The notes under the pieces are model-generated. The model worked only from the letters and a program-made list of their open reading frames with translations, had not been told where the DNA came from and did no database searches. A stretch of 64,000 bases of DNA from Planctomicrobium sp051466335 (lineage in GTDB: Bacteria > Planctomycetota > Planctomycetia > Planctomycetales > Planctomycetaceae): positions 3,658,001 to 3,722,000 of the forward strand of contig NZ_CP195793.1 of assembly GCF_051466335.1 (NCBI RefSeq). The letters run 5' to 3'. Shown one piece after another: positions 24,916 through 33,877 of the stretch. The position numbers and the translations under genes were made by a program. Each line of letters begins with the position of its first letter. The stretch's first letter is position 1.

Positions 24916-26334
24916 ATGAGTCCCATGGCCAAACCTGCTCCAGCAAATTCTGAAGTGACAGAATCGAGCACAATCGAAGAGAGAACTCAGTCGATCGGTC
25001 GTGAACTCTGGACCGCATTGGCGCGTCGAACTCCGACGGTTTTTGAACGACGCTGGTGGCTCGACCATATTCTCGAATGGGCGATGCAGGACGAGTCGGT
25101 CAAAATCCAGATGTTTCGTTTCGTGGATGTTCTCCCGATGCTCAAATCGAGCACCTCGGTGACGCAGCATCTCCAGGAGTATTTCGAACAGGTCCGCTCC
25201 CGCCTCCCATACGCGGCGCGCGTCGGTCTGGATGTCGCTCAACCAGATTCCATTCTCGGCAAGGCACTGGCACTCAACGCCCGGACCAACGCTCGCAAAA
25301 TGGCAGAGCGATTCATCGCGGGAACCAAGCCTGAAGAGGTCTTCAAGTCGGTCTCCAAGTTGCGACAGAAAGGACTGGCATTTACCCTGGACCTGCTCGG
25401 CGAAGCGGTCATCAGCAACGACGAAGCCAAGAAATATTACAACGCTTACAAGTCGCTGCTCGAAGATCTTGCTCCGCTCGTCGAAAAGTGGAACGAAGAT
25501 GCAGTCTTGGACAGGGACGATACGGCGTACATTCCCCGCTGCAATCTCTCATTAAAGCTGTCGGCGCTGACCAGTCACTTCAATCCAATGGACCCCGCTG
25601 GGACATCCGAAAAGGTGAAGAAGCGATTGCGAAACCTGTTTCGCAGCGCTCAAAAGCGAGATGCGTTTATCAACATCGACATGGAGCACTACGCCTACAA
25701 AGACCTCACGTTGCAAATTTTCAAAGAGATTTGCAGTGAAGACGAATTCCGAAAGTGGCCAAACGTCGGCATTGTCATTCAGGCGTACCTGCATGATGCC
25801 GAGCAGGATTTGAAAGATCTTCGCGAATGGGCTGAGCAACGCGGTACACCCGTCTGGGTCCGTTTGGTCAAAGGAGCGTACTGGGACCACGAAACGATCA
25901 CCTCGGACTATCGTGATTGGCCATGCCCCGTTTTTCGCGAAAAATGGCAGTCTGACGCCAACTTCGAAAAGATGACGGAATACCTGTTTGAGAATTACAA
26001 ATGGCTCAAACCGGCGATTGCTTCACACAACTTGCGCAGCATTTCCCACGCGATTGCGACTGCAGACAAATTGCGGGTTCCGACAAGAGCGTGGGAACTC
26101 CAGATGCTGCACGGGATGGCGGAAGAGATGCAGCAACTCTTTAGCGAACGCGGGTACCGCATTCGCGTTTACACCCCATTCGGTGAGATGCTTCCGGGGA
26201 TGTCTTACTTGGTCCGTCGCCTTCTTGAAAACACTTCGAACGAATCGTTCCTGCGAAGTGCCTACTCAAAGGGTGCCGACATCAACAAGCTGTTACTGAA
26301 ACCTGAGCCGAAGGCTGAGGCCGTTGCAGTTTAA
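24916..26334 (+). CDS. Proline dehydrogenase (PutA PRODH-type, monofunctional)
   Basis: 472 residues from ATG 24916 (frame opens 51 bases earlier). The protein has a helical arm followed by the FAD-binding barrel of PutA-like proline dehydrogenases: NLSLKLSALTSHFNP, FINIDMEHYAYKDLTL, VWVRLVKGAYWDHE, ELQMLHGMAEEM and the C-terminal PGMSYLVRRLLENTSNES with the conserved double arginine that binds the proline carboxylate. It oxidises proline to pyrroline-5-carboxylate, passing electrons to quinone. The P5C dehydrogenase domain fused in PutA is absent; the protein ends after the barrel and a strong terminator follows 32 bases later, so the second enzyme must be encoded elsewhere. Confidence 0.93.
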   Translation: MSPMAKPAPANSEVTESSTIEERTQSIGRELWTALARRTPTVFERRWWLDHILEWAMQDESVKIQMFRFVDVLPMLKSSTSVTQHLQEYFEQVRSRLPYAARVGLDVAQPDSILGKALALNARTNARKMAERFIAGTKPEEVFKSVSKLRQKGLAFTLDLLGEAVISNDEAKKYYNAYKSLLEDLAPLVEKWNEDAVLDRDDTAYIPRCNLSLKLSALTSHFNPMDPAGTSEKVKKRLRNLFRSAQKRDAFINIDMEHYAYKDLTLQIFKEICSEDEFRKWPNVGIVIQAYLHDAEQDLKDLREWAEQRGTPVWVRLVKGAYWDHETITSDYRDWPCPVFREKWQSDANFEKMTEYLFENYKWLKPAIASHNLRSISHAIATADKLRVPTRAWELQMLHGMAEEMQQLFSERGYRIRVYTPFGEMLPGMSYLVRRLLENTSNESFLRSAYSKGADINKLLLKPEPKAEAVAV

Positions 26335-26365
26335 GCAATAAGCGAACTGTATGCTGAATGGAAAA

Positions 26366-26403
26366 AGAGAGGGCGTTCGATTTGTCGAACGCCCTCTCTT
26401 TTT
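26366..26403 (+). terminator. Bidirectional terminator between proline dehydrogenase and beta-propeller genes
   Basis: A 15-base-pair perfect stem (26366-26380 with 26385-26399) has a four-base loop. TTTTTT follows on the plus strand; AAAAAG precedes it, giving a T-run on the minus strand too. It serves both convergent genes. Confidence 0.93.
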
Positions 26404-26444
26404 ATTTGATCACCTGTGAGCGGCAAGGCTCAATATGGCTGCAC

Positions 26445-27671
26445 TTATTCCGCAGCGGTCTCTTCCGTTTCCTCTTCGGCTGCGAATTCCGGGGAAATCG
26501 GACGTCGCTCTGGATTCAGGTAATACGGTGGGAATGTGGAATCGATTTCGCGAAGAGCGATCACAGTTCCCCCCGGACTGCTAAGAAAAATGCGGTCAGT
26601 GCGGTCATTTGTCACACGAACAGAGAAATCTCGCAGACTCAGCGAACCAACCAGCTTTCCATTTGAACGGTCAAGAATCAGCAGATTGTTGCTGTCATCG
26701 CTGGCGTAGACGCGATTGTCAGTCGCAGCCAGAAACGTTGATGCAAGAGGATTGTTCCACTCGGTCACGCCGGTCGCGCTATTGAGTGCGGTCAGCCCTT
26801 TACGATGAGGCACGACAAAGACATTTGCACCGCTGATGATTGGGCGTTTCTGAATGGGTGCCCCCCCCGCGAACGTCCAAAGAGTTCGTCCAGATGCTTT
26901 TTCCAGACAGAGCATTCGTGCACGGGCGTCACACACCAGCATCCGATCACTAGAGAAGCCAAGCTGAGTACGGAGTGGCGTGTTCAGCTCAATCTGATAG
27001 TTCAGCTCCTTATTAGATTTCTTCAGAGAGTAAATTTCGCCACGAGCCGACGCAAAAATCACGTCATCTCGAAATGAAACTGGAGTCGAGACAATTCGCT
27101 CTGGAGCTTGAAAATTCCACAACCGTGAACGGACGGTCCATTGTGGCAGCAACCCTTGGGAATATGTCTTGCGAATTTCTTCGAGATCATAAGCAAGAAT
27201 GCTTCCGTCCACCGTCCCGATAAACAGATATCTATCATCGACCTGTGGCGATGTGGAAGGATACTCTGGGCACAACATCGTCCATTCAGTTGTTCCAGTC
27301 TCTTTTTTCAGGGAAAACAGGCTGAGCCCCACTGCCACCAAGACTTCATTTTCGTTCGTGCTCACAGGGAACGACTGCTGTTCCGGCTTGCCGATAAGTT
27401 GTCCCCATTGCTTTCGGCCGAGTTCGCTATGGATGACAGTCAGCACACCAGTCGAGGACTGGACGTAAACGCATTGCTCATCGCAACTAAAGAACTCAAC
27501 GCGATCTCGTGACGCATTGACGTCAGCCTGAGCCCACCAAGCCATCGTCAGGCCGTGTCGATTCAACTCGACTTCGCTCGGAAGAAACGATTTCTTCCCT
27601 TGAGCAAAGGCTGGCGACGCAAACAGGAGAATTGCGACAACGACCGGGGCGAGTCGAATTGACATCTGCAT
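26445..27671 (-). CDS. Secreted PQQ-like beta-propeller repeat protein
   Basis: The ATG at 27671 is chosen because AGGA lies seven bases upstream and it begins a clean signal peptide (MQMSIRLAPVVVAILLFASP, cleavage after AFA). The mature protein of about 385 residues has repeated propeller blades: EVLVAVGLSLFSLKKETGT, YLFIGTVDGSILAYDLE, VIFASARGEIYSLKKSN, RTLWTFAGGAPIQ and RVYASDDSNNLLILD. These match the PQQ/BamB-like pattern, which is a folding repeat and not proof of quinone binding. The C-terminus is Glu-rich. It is exported and probably periplasmic; function unknown. A good promoter lies about 95 bases upstream. Confidence 0.85.
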   Translation of the reverse strand: MQMSIRLAPVVVAILLFASPAFAQGKKSFLPSEVELNRHGLTMAWWAQADVNASRDRVEFFSCDEQCVYVQSSTGVLTVIHSELGRKQWGQLIGKPEQQSFPVSTNENEVLVAVGLSLFSLKKETGTTEWTMLCPEYPSTSPQVDDRYLFIGTVDGSILAYDLEEIRKTYSQGLLPQWTVRSRLWNFQAPERIVSTPVSFRDDVIFASARGEIYSLKKSNKELNYQIELNTPLRTQLGFSSDRMLVCDARARMLCLEKASGRTLWTFAGGAPIQKRPIISGANVFVVPHRKGLTALNSATGVTEWNNPLASTFLAATDNRVYASDDSNNLLILDRSNGKLVGSLSLRDFSVRVTNDRTDRIFLSSPGGTVIALREIDSTFPPYYLNPERRPISPEFAAEEETEETAAE

Positions 27672-27698
27672 GAGTAAATCCTGGACGTGGCGTTTCAC

Positions 27699-28374
27699 TT
27701 AGGCTGTCTGACTCCTGCCAAGTTGCATTTCTGATCAAGAAATACAACCGGAGAAGACAACAAGATTATGATTTAACTCAGCCTAAATTGACAAACAAAT
27801 GAGGAGAAAATCCTCTCGGGTCTCAAGGACTAAGGCCCTATGGTCAATGGCTGACCCCGAACGGCCCCTCCCCGACTGGCGCAAACAGGCGTGAAGGGGA
27901 CGCCGATGTCTCTATCTGATCGGCGATTGAGAGCCGACGCAACCATTTCAGCTGGGTTCCCTGATCAGGAGTCTGCATCTTTTTCGTAGAGCCAACCTAC
28001 AAACCGAACTCACCCAGAAAATCGAAGCGAAATAATCGATGTAATCAAACCAAACCATTTAACGCGTTTACTGAACCTTCTCGCTTCGTTCAGTGAAAAG
28101 TTCGGAACCCGGACCCCTGTCACCGCCTGAATTGCCCTCAATCCAGTTGGGATTCTCAGATCGATTGTTTTCGCTCGAACGCGGACTTCCAGTGGTCTCC
28201 CCGGATGCCAGCACTTAGAATCCAGGCTGGTTCACCCGAATGAACATTGGAATCACTTTGGCGAACATCGACTAGACATGAGCAGTTAAACGTTTTTCTC
28301 GCCCTAAACGCCGCTGTTCATTGCCGCCCCCTCCTTTAATGGAGGCCCAATTCGCTAGATCTGGAGTCAAAAAG
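27699..28374. other. Long intergenic region with clustered hairpins
   Basis: No credible open frame. Between 27801 and 27985 several short perfect inverted repeats follow one another: GAGGA/TCCTC (27801-27815), GGTCA/TGACC (27842-27856), CCCCT/AGGGG (27865-27899), CGCCGAT/ATCGGCG (27901-27925) and the palindrome CCTGATCAGG (27960-27969), then TTTTT at 27980-27984. The layout would suit a structured non-coding RNA or leader, but I recognise no known family. The part after 28000 shows nothing distinctive apart from GGAG eight bases before the MDR start. Confidence 0.4.
27765..27794 (-). promoter_or_regulatory. Promoter of the beta-propeller gene
   Basis: Read on the minus strand, TTGTCA (complement of 27789-27794) is followed after 18 bases by CATAAT (complement of 27765-27770). 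Transcription would start near 27758, about 90 bases before the chosen start codon. Confidence 0.6.
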
Positions 28375-29376
28375 ATGAAGTGTGTATTTGTTGCCGAGCC
28401 GGGACCTGCCCATACACTTCAATACGGCGACCTTCCAGATCCCGTAATCAGCGCCACTCAGGTGCTGGTGAAAGTCGGTGCCGCGTCGATTAACCCGATC
28501 GACACCTACATTCGGGCTGGGAGTATCCCGATGCCTGTAAAATTCCCCTACATTCCGGGATGCGATCTGGCGGGGACGGTAATTGAAGTCGGTTCGGACG
28601 TGACCCGATTCCGGGTCGGAGACCGTGTCTGGGGGAGCAATCAGGGACTATTCAATCGGCAAGGCACTCTCTCGGAACTAGCAGCCGTTGACGAAAGTTG
28701 GCTTTACCCAACTCCAGCGGAGATGAGTTCCGAGCAGGCAGCCGCCGGCGCACTCACTGGAATTACCGCCCACCTCGGATTGTTCCAATTCGCGCGGCTA
28801 AAACCAGAAGAACTGCTGTTCGTGAATGGCGGCACAGGTGGCGTCGGCTCGATGGTCGTCCAGTTTGCGAAAGCTGCCGGAGCCAACGTAATTGTGACAG
28901 CTGGCAGCGAAGAAAAGCGCCAGATCGCAACTTCGCTGGGGGCGGATGTCGTCCTCGACTACCGCTCAGTAGGAATTGATGAGGAGATCCGATCAGCGGC
29001 AACAGGGAACGGCGGACTCGATGTGTGGTGGGAAACCCAACGCGAGCCGAACATCACCCGTTCAATCGGACTTATGAAGAAGCGAGGCAGAATCATCGTC
29101 ATGGCCGGCCGCGATGCTCAGCTCTCATTCACTCTCGGTCCATTTTACGTCAACGACCTGCAGCTACTCGGATTTGCGATGTTTAATGCCAGTCCAGACG
29201 AACAACGGGTTTGTGCCGAGGAAATGAATCGCTGGTTTACTCAAGGAAAGTGGAAACCTCAAATCGGTGCCCGTTTTCCTCTGAGCGAAGCGGCCGCTGC
29301 ACATGCTCTTCAGGAAGAAAATACTCTGCTAAAGTCGGGTTCACTAACCGGAAAGATTGTCGTGATTCCTGAATGA
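28375..29376 (+). CDS. Zinc-independent MDR oxidoreductase (NADPH:quinone reductase-like)
   Basis: 333 residues from ATG 28375 (GGAG eight bases upstream; the frame opens 54 bases earlier). It is a medium-chain dehydrogenase/reductase: the N-terminal GroES-like domain has FPYIPGCDLAGTVIEVG and FRVGDRVWG, and the nucleotide fold has the LLFVNGGTGGVGSMVVQFAK stretch, with the AxxGxxG-type motif of quinone oxidoreductases. The catalytic-zinc cysteine of alcohol dehydrogenases is absent, as expected for zeta-crystallin-like enzymes. It probably reduces quinones or other enones with NAD(P)H in the cytosol. panB follows 143 bases downstream. Confidence 0.88.
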   Translation: MKCVFVAEPGPAHTLQYGDLPDPVISATQVLVKVGAASINPIDTYIRAGSIPMPVKFPYIPGCDLAGTVIEVGSDVTRFRVGDRVWGSNQGLFNRQGTLSELAAVDESWLYPTPAEMSSEQAAAGALTGITAHLGLFQFARLKPEELLFVNGGTGGVGSMVVQFAKAAGANVIVTAGSEEKRQIATSLGADVVLDYRSVGIDEEIRSAATGNGGLDVWWETQREPNITRSIGLMKKRGRIIVMAGRDAQLSFTLGPFYVNDLQLLGFAMFNASPDEQRVCAEEMNRWFTQGKWKPQIGARFPLSEAAAAHALQEENTLLKSGSLTGKIVVIPE

Positions 29377-29519
29377 CATGGAGCCCCCTTCGCATCGGCG
29401 ACTTGGGGCAAATGCGATGAGTATTCACGATTCCACTCGATTTTAGACGCTGTAAGATCGGCAATGAGTAATAATGTGCGATCTTGCCTTCCATCCCTGT
29501 CTGATTTGATTGTTTCGAA

Positions 29520-30320
29520 ATGAACGTTCCAGAATTCGTAAGAGCCAAAGCCCAAGGGAAAAAACTTTCCGTTCTGACGGGTTACGATTACAACTGGGCT
29601 TCCATGCTCGATGAAGCCGGAATCGACGCCATCCTTGTCGGTGATTCACTGGCAATGGTTGTTCAAGGCCATAGCAGCACGTTGCCCGTCACGCTGGACC
29701 AGATGATCTACCATGGAGAAATGGTAACCCGTGGAGTGAAAAAGGCCCTTGTTATTGTCGACATGCCCTTCATGTCGTATCAGGTCAGTTCCCGTCAGGC
29801 AGTAAAGAATGCCGGTCGAATCCTCAAGGAGACCGGAGCGGGCGCCGTCAAACTCGAAGGCGGAGTCCATCAGGCCCGCACGATTGAGCGGCTCGCTGAG
29901 TGTGACCTTCCCGTGATGGCACACATCGGGATGCAACCGCAATCGGTTCGAAAACTTGGCAAGATGTCAGCTGTACAGCGAGACGGCAAAAAACTGCTTG
30001 CGGATGCCATTGCTGCTGAGAAGGCAGGAGCGTTCAGTATTGTGCTCGAACTCATCCCCACCGAGATCGCACAGGAAATCACTGCGACGCTAACGATTCC
30101 GACTATCGGCATCGGAGCCGGTCCGCACTGTGACGGCCAGGTTCTCGTGACGCCTGACATGTTTGGACTCAGTGGATTCCAGCCGAAGTTCATGAAGCTG
30201 TTCGCGGAACTGCGAAGCCAAATCATCAGCGGGACTGCGGCTTACATTCAGGAAGTTCAAGCGGGAACATTCCCCGCAGAGGAACACACCCACCACGTGA
30301 AAAAGACTCCAGAAGCCTAA
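29520..30320 (+). CDS. panB: 3-methyl-2-oxobutanoate hydroxymethyltransferase
   Basis: A 266-residue PanB. Motifs include LTGYDYNWASMLDEAGID, ILVGDSLAMVVQGHSSTLPV (metal ligand Asp in GDSL), VIVDMPFMSYQVS, AVKLEGG, VMAHIGMQPQSV and the GIGAGPHCDGQVLVTPDM stretch. PanB transfers a hydroxymethyl group from 5,10-methylenetetrahydrofolate to 2-ketoisovalerate, the first step to pantothenate and coenzyme A. One deviation is GYDYNWA where many family members have YDYPTA. panC and panE are not adjacent. Confidence 0.96.
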   Translation: MNVPEFVRAKAQGKKLSVLTGYDYNWASMLDEAGIDAILVGDSLAMVVQGHSSTLPVTLDQMIYHGEMVTRGVKKALVIVDMPFMSYQVSSRQAVKNAGRILKETGAGAVKLEGGVHQARTIERLAECDLPVMAHIGMQPQSVRKLGKMSAVQRDGKKLLADAIAAEKAGAFSIVLELIPTEIAQEITATLTIPTIGIGAGPHCDGQVLVTPDMFGLSGFQPKFMKLFAELRSQIISGTAAYIQEVQAGTFPAEEHTHHVKKTPEA

Positions 30321-30432
30321 GCAAGGGGATGATTCAGCGCGCAACTCGCAGCGACTCGGTTGCGAGCGACGGTACTGAAGATCACACTCCATCTGCTCTC
30401 ACTCACCAAACCTCAATCAGGCAACGGAACTG

Positions 30433-32694
30433 ATGATTCGCGTCTTTGGAATACGACATCACGGTCCCGGTTGCGCGAGAAGTTTGCTGGCTGCGTTGAA
30501 TGAATGGCAGCCTGATGTCATCGCACTCGAGGCTCCGGGGGACATCGAATCCCGGTTCGAGTACGCAAGCTACGAGACGATGAAGCCCCCAGTGGCGATG
30601 CTGATTTATCCTCAGGATCAGCCGGCAGCAGCGGTGGTGTATCCACTGGCAGTTTTTTCTCCGGAATGGCAGGCATTACGCTGGGCAGCTGTTCATAAGG
30701 TCCCTGTGCGAGCGATGGACCTGCCAATGGCTTTGCGGTTCCCGCATGATCAGGAAAAACTGCGTCAGGCAATGGAATCGTCCGCAGAGGAGTCGCAATC
30801 TCGCCCATCCTGGAGAGCGGACCCGATTGCCATCCTCGCAGAAGCTGCTGGATATCAGGATCACGAACTCTGGTGGGAGGAACAAATTGAGCGTCGACAG
30901 GACGCTCACGGAGTGTTTGACGCTATTCAGGAAGCAATGACTGCAGTCCGAGACGAGTTCCCGGAATCAAGTGAAACGGACTTGCTTCGCGAAGCCTACA
31001 TGCGAAAGACAATCCGTGCGACGCTGAAGGAAGGCTTTCAGAAGATTGCGGTGATCTGTGGAGCGTGGCACGGACCGTTCGTCGATGAATTGGCTGTTGC
31101 AGGGAAGCGGCCGGGATGCAAAACAACCGAAGACAATGCACGGCTCAAGGGGCAACCCAAGATCAAAACCACTGCGACTTGGATTCCCTGGACGCATTCC
31201 AGACTGGCGTATCGTAGTGGTTATGGAGCGGGCATTCATGCGCCGGGATGGTACGCACACCTCTGGGAGTCCGAAGCGGACGCCCCGACTCGATGGTTCG
31301 TGAATGCGGCACGATTACTGCGAGAGCGAGATTTGGGAGCATCGTCGGCCAGTGTCATTGAAGCTCGACGCCTGGCGGATACGCTCGCCTCACTGCGAGA
31401 ACTGCGAACACCCGGTTTGAACGAGCTGAACGAGTCGATCCTCGCTGTCATGTGCCAAGGAGAGGAGACGCCCCTTCGAGCCATTCGAAATCAACTGGAA
31501 CTCGGGGAAAGACTCGGTTCCGTTCCACCGGAAACACCTTCAGTGCCGCTGGAAGCGGACGTTCAGCGACTGCAGAAATCCCTGCGACTGAAAATCTCAT
31601 TGACTCCAAAGTTGCTTGATCTCGACTTGCGAAATGACCACGCACGGGAGCAGAGTCGAACGTTACATCGACTCGTCATACTTGGCATTCCATGGGGGCA
31701 ACTTCAGAGCTCAGGAAGTGCAACTTCCACCTTCCACGAGGTCTGGAAACTCGAATGGAAGCCAGAGTTTGCAATTTCAATCATTGAAGCGAATGTCTGG
31801 GGAAGCACTCTACTTGATGCTTCATCAGCACGCATCCTGAATCGGGCGGAAACCGCTCCCCACCTCTCCGACATCACGCAACTCTTTCATGATGCGATGC
31901 AGGCAGACCTCAACAGCGTCTTCCCGATCCTCATTGAACGAATCCAATCGGCTTCGGCGATCTCCGCTGATGTTATTCAACTGATGGATGCACTCGGTCC
32001 GCTGGCGAGTGTGATTCGATATGGCGATGTCCGAGGGACTGACACGACCCAATTGAAGCCGATCGTCTCCGGAATGTTCGCTCGAGTTTGCGTTGGCCTG
32101 TTCACAGCCTGTACTGGCGTGAATGATGAACTGGCGACGACCTTAGTTCAGTCGATGTCGAAGACTCAAGACGCGTTGGATCTGCTGCAGCAAGCCGAGT
32201 TGCAGGATGAATGGAATCTCCGGATTCAACGACTTGCGTTCGAGGATTTCCATGGGCTTCTGTCGGGCTCGGCGACTCGCAACTTGCTCGAAAGACAACT
32301 CTTGGATGCGGCCGGCCTTGAGACACTCACCCGAAAAGCGCTGGGTCCTGCTCAGGAGATCGCCTATTGTGCACACTGGATTTCAGGGCTATTCGGTGGG
32401 AGCAGTATGCTGCTGATCCATCAGGATTCGGTTTGGCAGGTTCTGGACTTCTGGCTCCTCCATCTGGAAGAAAGCCTCTTTCTCGAAATGCTTCCGGTGC
32501 TGCGTCGTTCTTTTGCGAAATTCAGCGTTGCGGAACGGAGAGTGATGGCTGCGAAGCTGAAATCAATGCATCGCCATTCTGATTCCGCGGACAGGAACGT
32601 CCCGCGTCAGGGGACTCCACTACATTACGAACGTGCCGCCAAAGTTCTCCCCATCCTTGCGAAGATACTCGGAGGCCAGCATGCCGCAGAGTGA
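30433..32694 (+). CDS. DUF5682 family protein
   Basis: A 753-residue protein whose first 100 residues match the DUF5682 signature: FGIRHHGPGCARSLLAAL, the PDVIALEAPGDIESR stretch, and KPPVAMLIYPQ. Later blocks include AVICGAWHGPFVDELA and TATWIPWTHSRLAYRSGYG, also family-like. DUF5682 proteins are usually encoded beside a MoxR-type AAA+ ATPase and a VWA protein, and have been grouped with presumed conflict or chaperone-like systems; biochemical function is unknown. The stop overlaps the VWA start by 14 bases, so the two are translationally coupled. No signal peptide or membrane segment is visible. Confidence 0.85.
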   Translation: MIRVFGIRHHGPGCARSLLAALNEWQPDVIALEAPGDIESRFEYASYETMKPPVAMLIYPQDQPAAAVVYPLAVFSPEWQALRWAAVHKVPVRAMDLPMALRFPHDQEKLRQAMESSAEESQSRPSWRADPIAILAEAAGYQDHELWWEEQIERRQDAHGVFDAIQEAMTAVRDEFPESSETDLLREAYMRKTIRATLKEGFQKIAVICGAWHGPFVDELAVAGKRPGCKTTEDNARLKGQPKIKTTATWIPWTHSRLAYRSGYGAGIHAPGWYAHLWESEADAPTRWFVNAARLLRERDLGASSASVIEARRLADTLASLRELRTPGLNELNESILAVMCQGEETPLRAIRNQLELGERLGSVPPETPSVPLEADVQRLQKSLRLKISLTPKLLDLDLRNDHAREQSRTLHRLVILGIPWGQLQSSGSATSTFHEVWKLEWKPEFAISIIEANVWGSTLLDASSARILNRAETAPHLSDITQLFHDAMQADLNSVFPILIERIQSASAISADVIQLMDALGPLASVIRYGDVRGTDTTQLKPIVSGMFARVCVGLFTACTGVNDELATTLVQSMSKTQDALDLLQQAELQDEWNLRIQRLAFEDFHGLLSGSATRNLLERQLLDAAGLETLTRKALGPAQEIAYCAHWISGLFGGSSMLLIHQDSVWQVLDFWLLHLEESLFLEMLPVLRRSFAKFSVAERRVMAAKLKSMHRHSDSADRNVPRQGTPLHYERAAKVLPILAKILGGQHAAE

Positions 32695-33865
32695 AGAACA
32701 GGAACGACAACGCCGATGGCAACTCGTGCTTGGTGAACAGGAGTCGACTCCAAAATCGCAGCAGGACGGGAGCGAAGGTTTTGACTGTCCCTTGACCGGC
32801 GATGACGCGGAAATGGATCGGGTCCTCAGAGCCCTTTACGACTCCGATCGGAAAGGCGGATTGGGGAGTTCTTCTCCTCGCGTGAATCACTGGCTTGGGG
32901 ACATCCGCAGGTTTTTCCCGAAATCCGCTGTTCAGCTCATGCAGAAGGACGCTCTGGAACGATTGAAGCTCCATGAGATGCTACTGCAACCGGAGACGCT
33001 CGAGCGGATCGAACCGAATGTTGAACTTGTGGCGACCCTGTTGTCGCTGAAGCAGGTGATTCCGGAGAAGACACGCGAAACGGCACGAACGGTTGTTCGC
33101 AAAGTGGTGCAGGAGGTGGAAAAACGCCTACGAAACTCTCTGATCTCTGCGGTAAGAGGAGCACTGAATCGAGCGACAAAAACGTCCCGCCCTCGTCCGC
33201 AGGAGATCGATTGGCATCGGACAATTCGTAAAAATCTGAAAACGTATCTTCCGGATCATCGAACAATCATTCCGGAACGGTTGGTCGGCCACGGTCGCAA
33301 ACAGTCCAGCATGCGGGACGTCATTCTCTGCGTCGATCAGAGCGGTTCGATGGCGACCTCTGTGGTCTATTCGGGAATTCTCGGTGCGACGCTCGCTTCA
33401 TTGCGTTCGATTCGAACAAGCATGGTTGTGTTCGACACGGAAGTGGTCGATTTGAGTGAACACTTGCAGGATCCCGTTGACCTGCTGTTTGCCGCACAAC
33501 TTGGCGGAGGGACCGATATTCATCGTGCCGTCGGGTACTGCGAGCAGCTGATTACTCGCCCGACGCAAACGACTTTTATCCTCATCACCGACTTTTATGA
33601 AGGGGGCGATCCACACGGACTCGTCCGTCGGATCGCTCAACTCATCGCGAGTGGAGTGAACGTGATCTCGCTTTTGGCTCTCAATGATGAAGGAACTCCT
33701 TCCTACAATCATGAGTTGGTCACGGCAATCGCGTCGCTGGGTACTCCTTCGTTCGCATGCACTCCAGATCTCTTTCCAGAACTTCTGGCCGCTGCACTCC
33801 GCCGGCAGAACCTGACTCAGTGGGCATCCATGAACGAAGTGATTCTCCATGGAATCCAGACCTAA
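32681..33865 (+). CDS. VWA domain protein paired with DUF5682
   Basis: 394 residues from ATG 32681, which overlaps the DUF5682 stop. A charged N-terminal half is followed by a von Willebrand factor A domain with a full metal-ion-dependent adhesion site: VDQSGSMATS (DxSxS), GGGTDIHRA (the Thr) and LITDFYEGG (the Asp). Such CoxE-like VWA proteins act with MoxR ATPases in metal-dependent assembly or remodelling. No ATPase is encoded next door, so the partner would have to be supplied from elsewhere. The gene converges on the DUF5009 gene with a 12-base gap. Confidence 0.88.
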   Translation: MPQSEEQERQRRWQLVLGEQESTPKSQQDGSEGFDCPLTGDDAEMDRVLRALYDSDRKGGLGSSSPRVNHWLGDIRRFFPKSAVQLMQKDALERLKLHEMLLQPETLERIEPNVELVATLLSLKQVIPEKTRETARTVVRKVVQEVEKRLRNSLISAVRGALNRATKTSRPRPQEIDWHRTIRKNLKTYLPDHRTIIPERLVGHGRKQSSMRDVILCVDQSGSMATSVVYSGILGATLASLRSIRTSMVVFDTEVVDLSEHLQDPVDLLFAAQLGGGTDIHRAVGYCEQLITRPTQTTFILITDFYEGGDPHGLVRRIAQLIASGVNVISLLALNDEGTPSYNHELVTAIASLGTPSFACTPDLFPELLAAALRRQNLTQWASMNEVILHGIQT

Positions 33866-33877
33866 TCCGTAGCGGAA

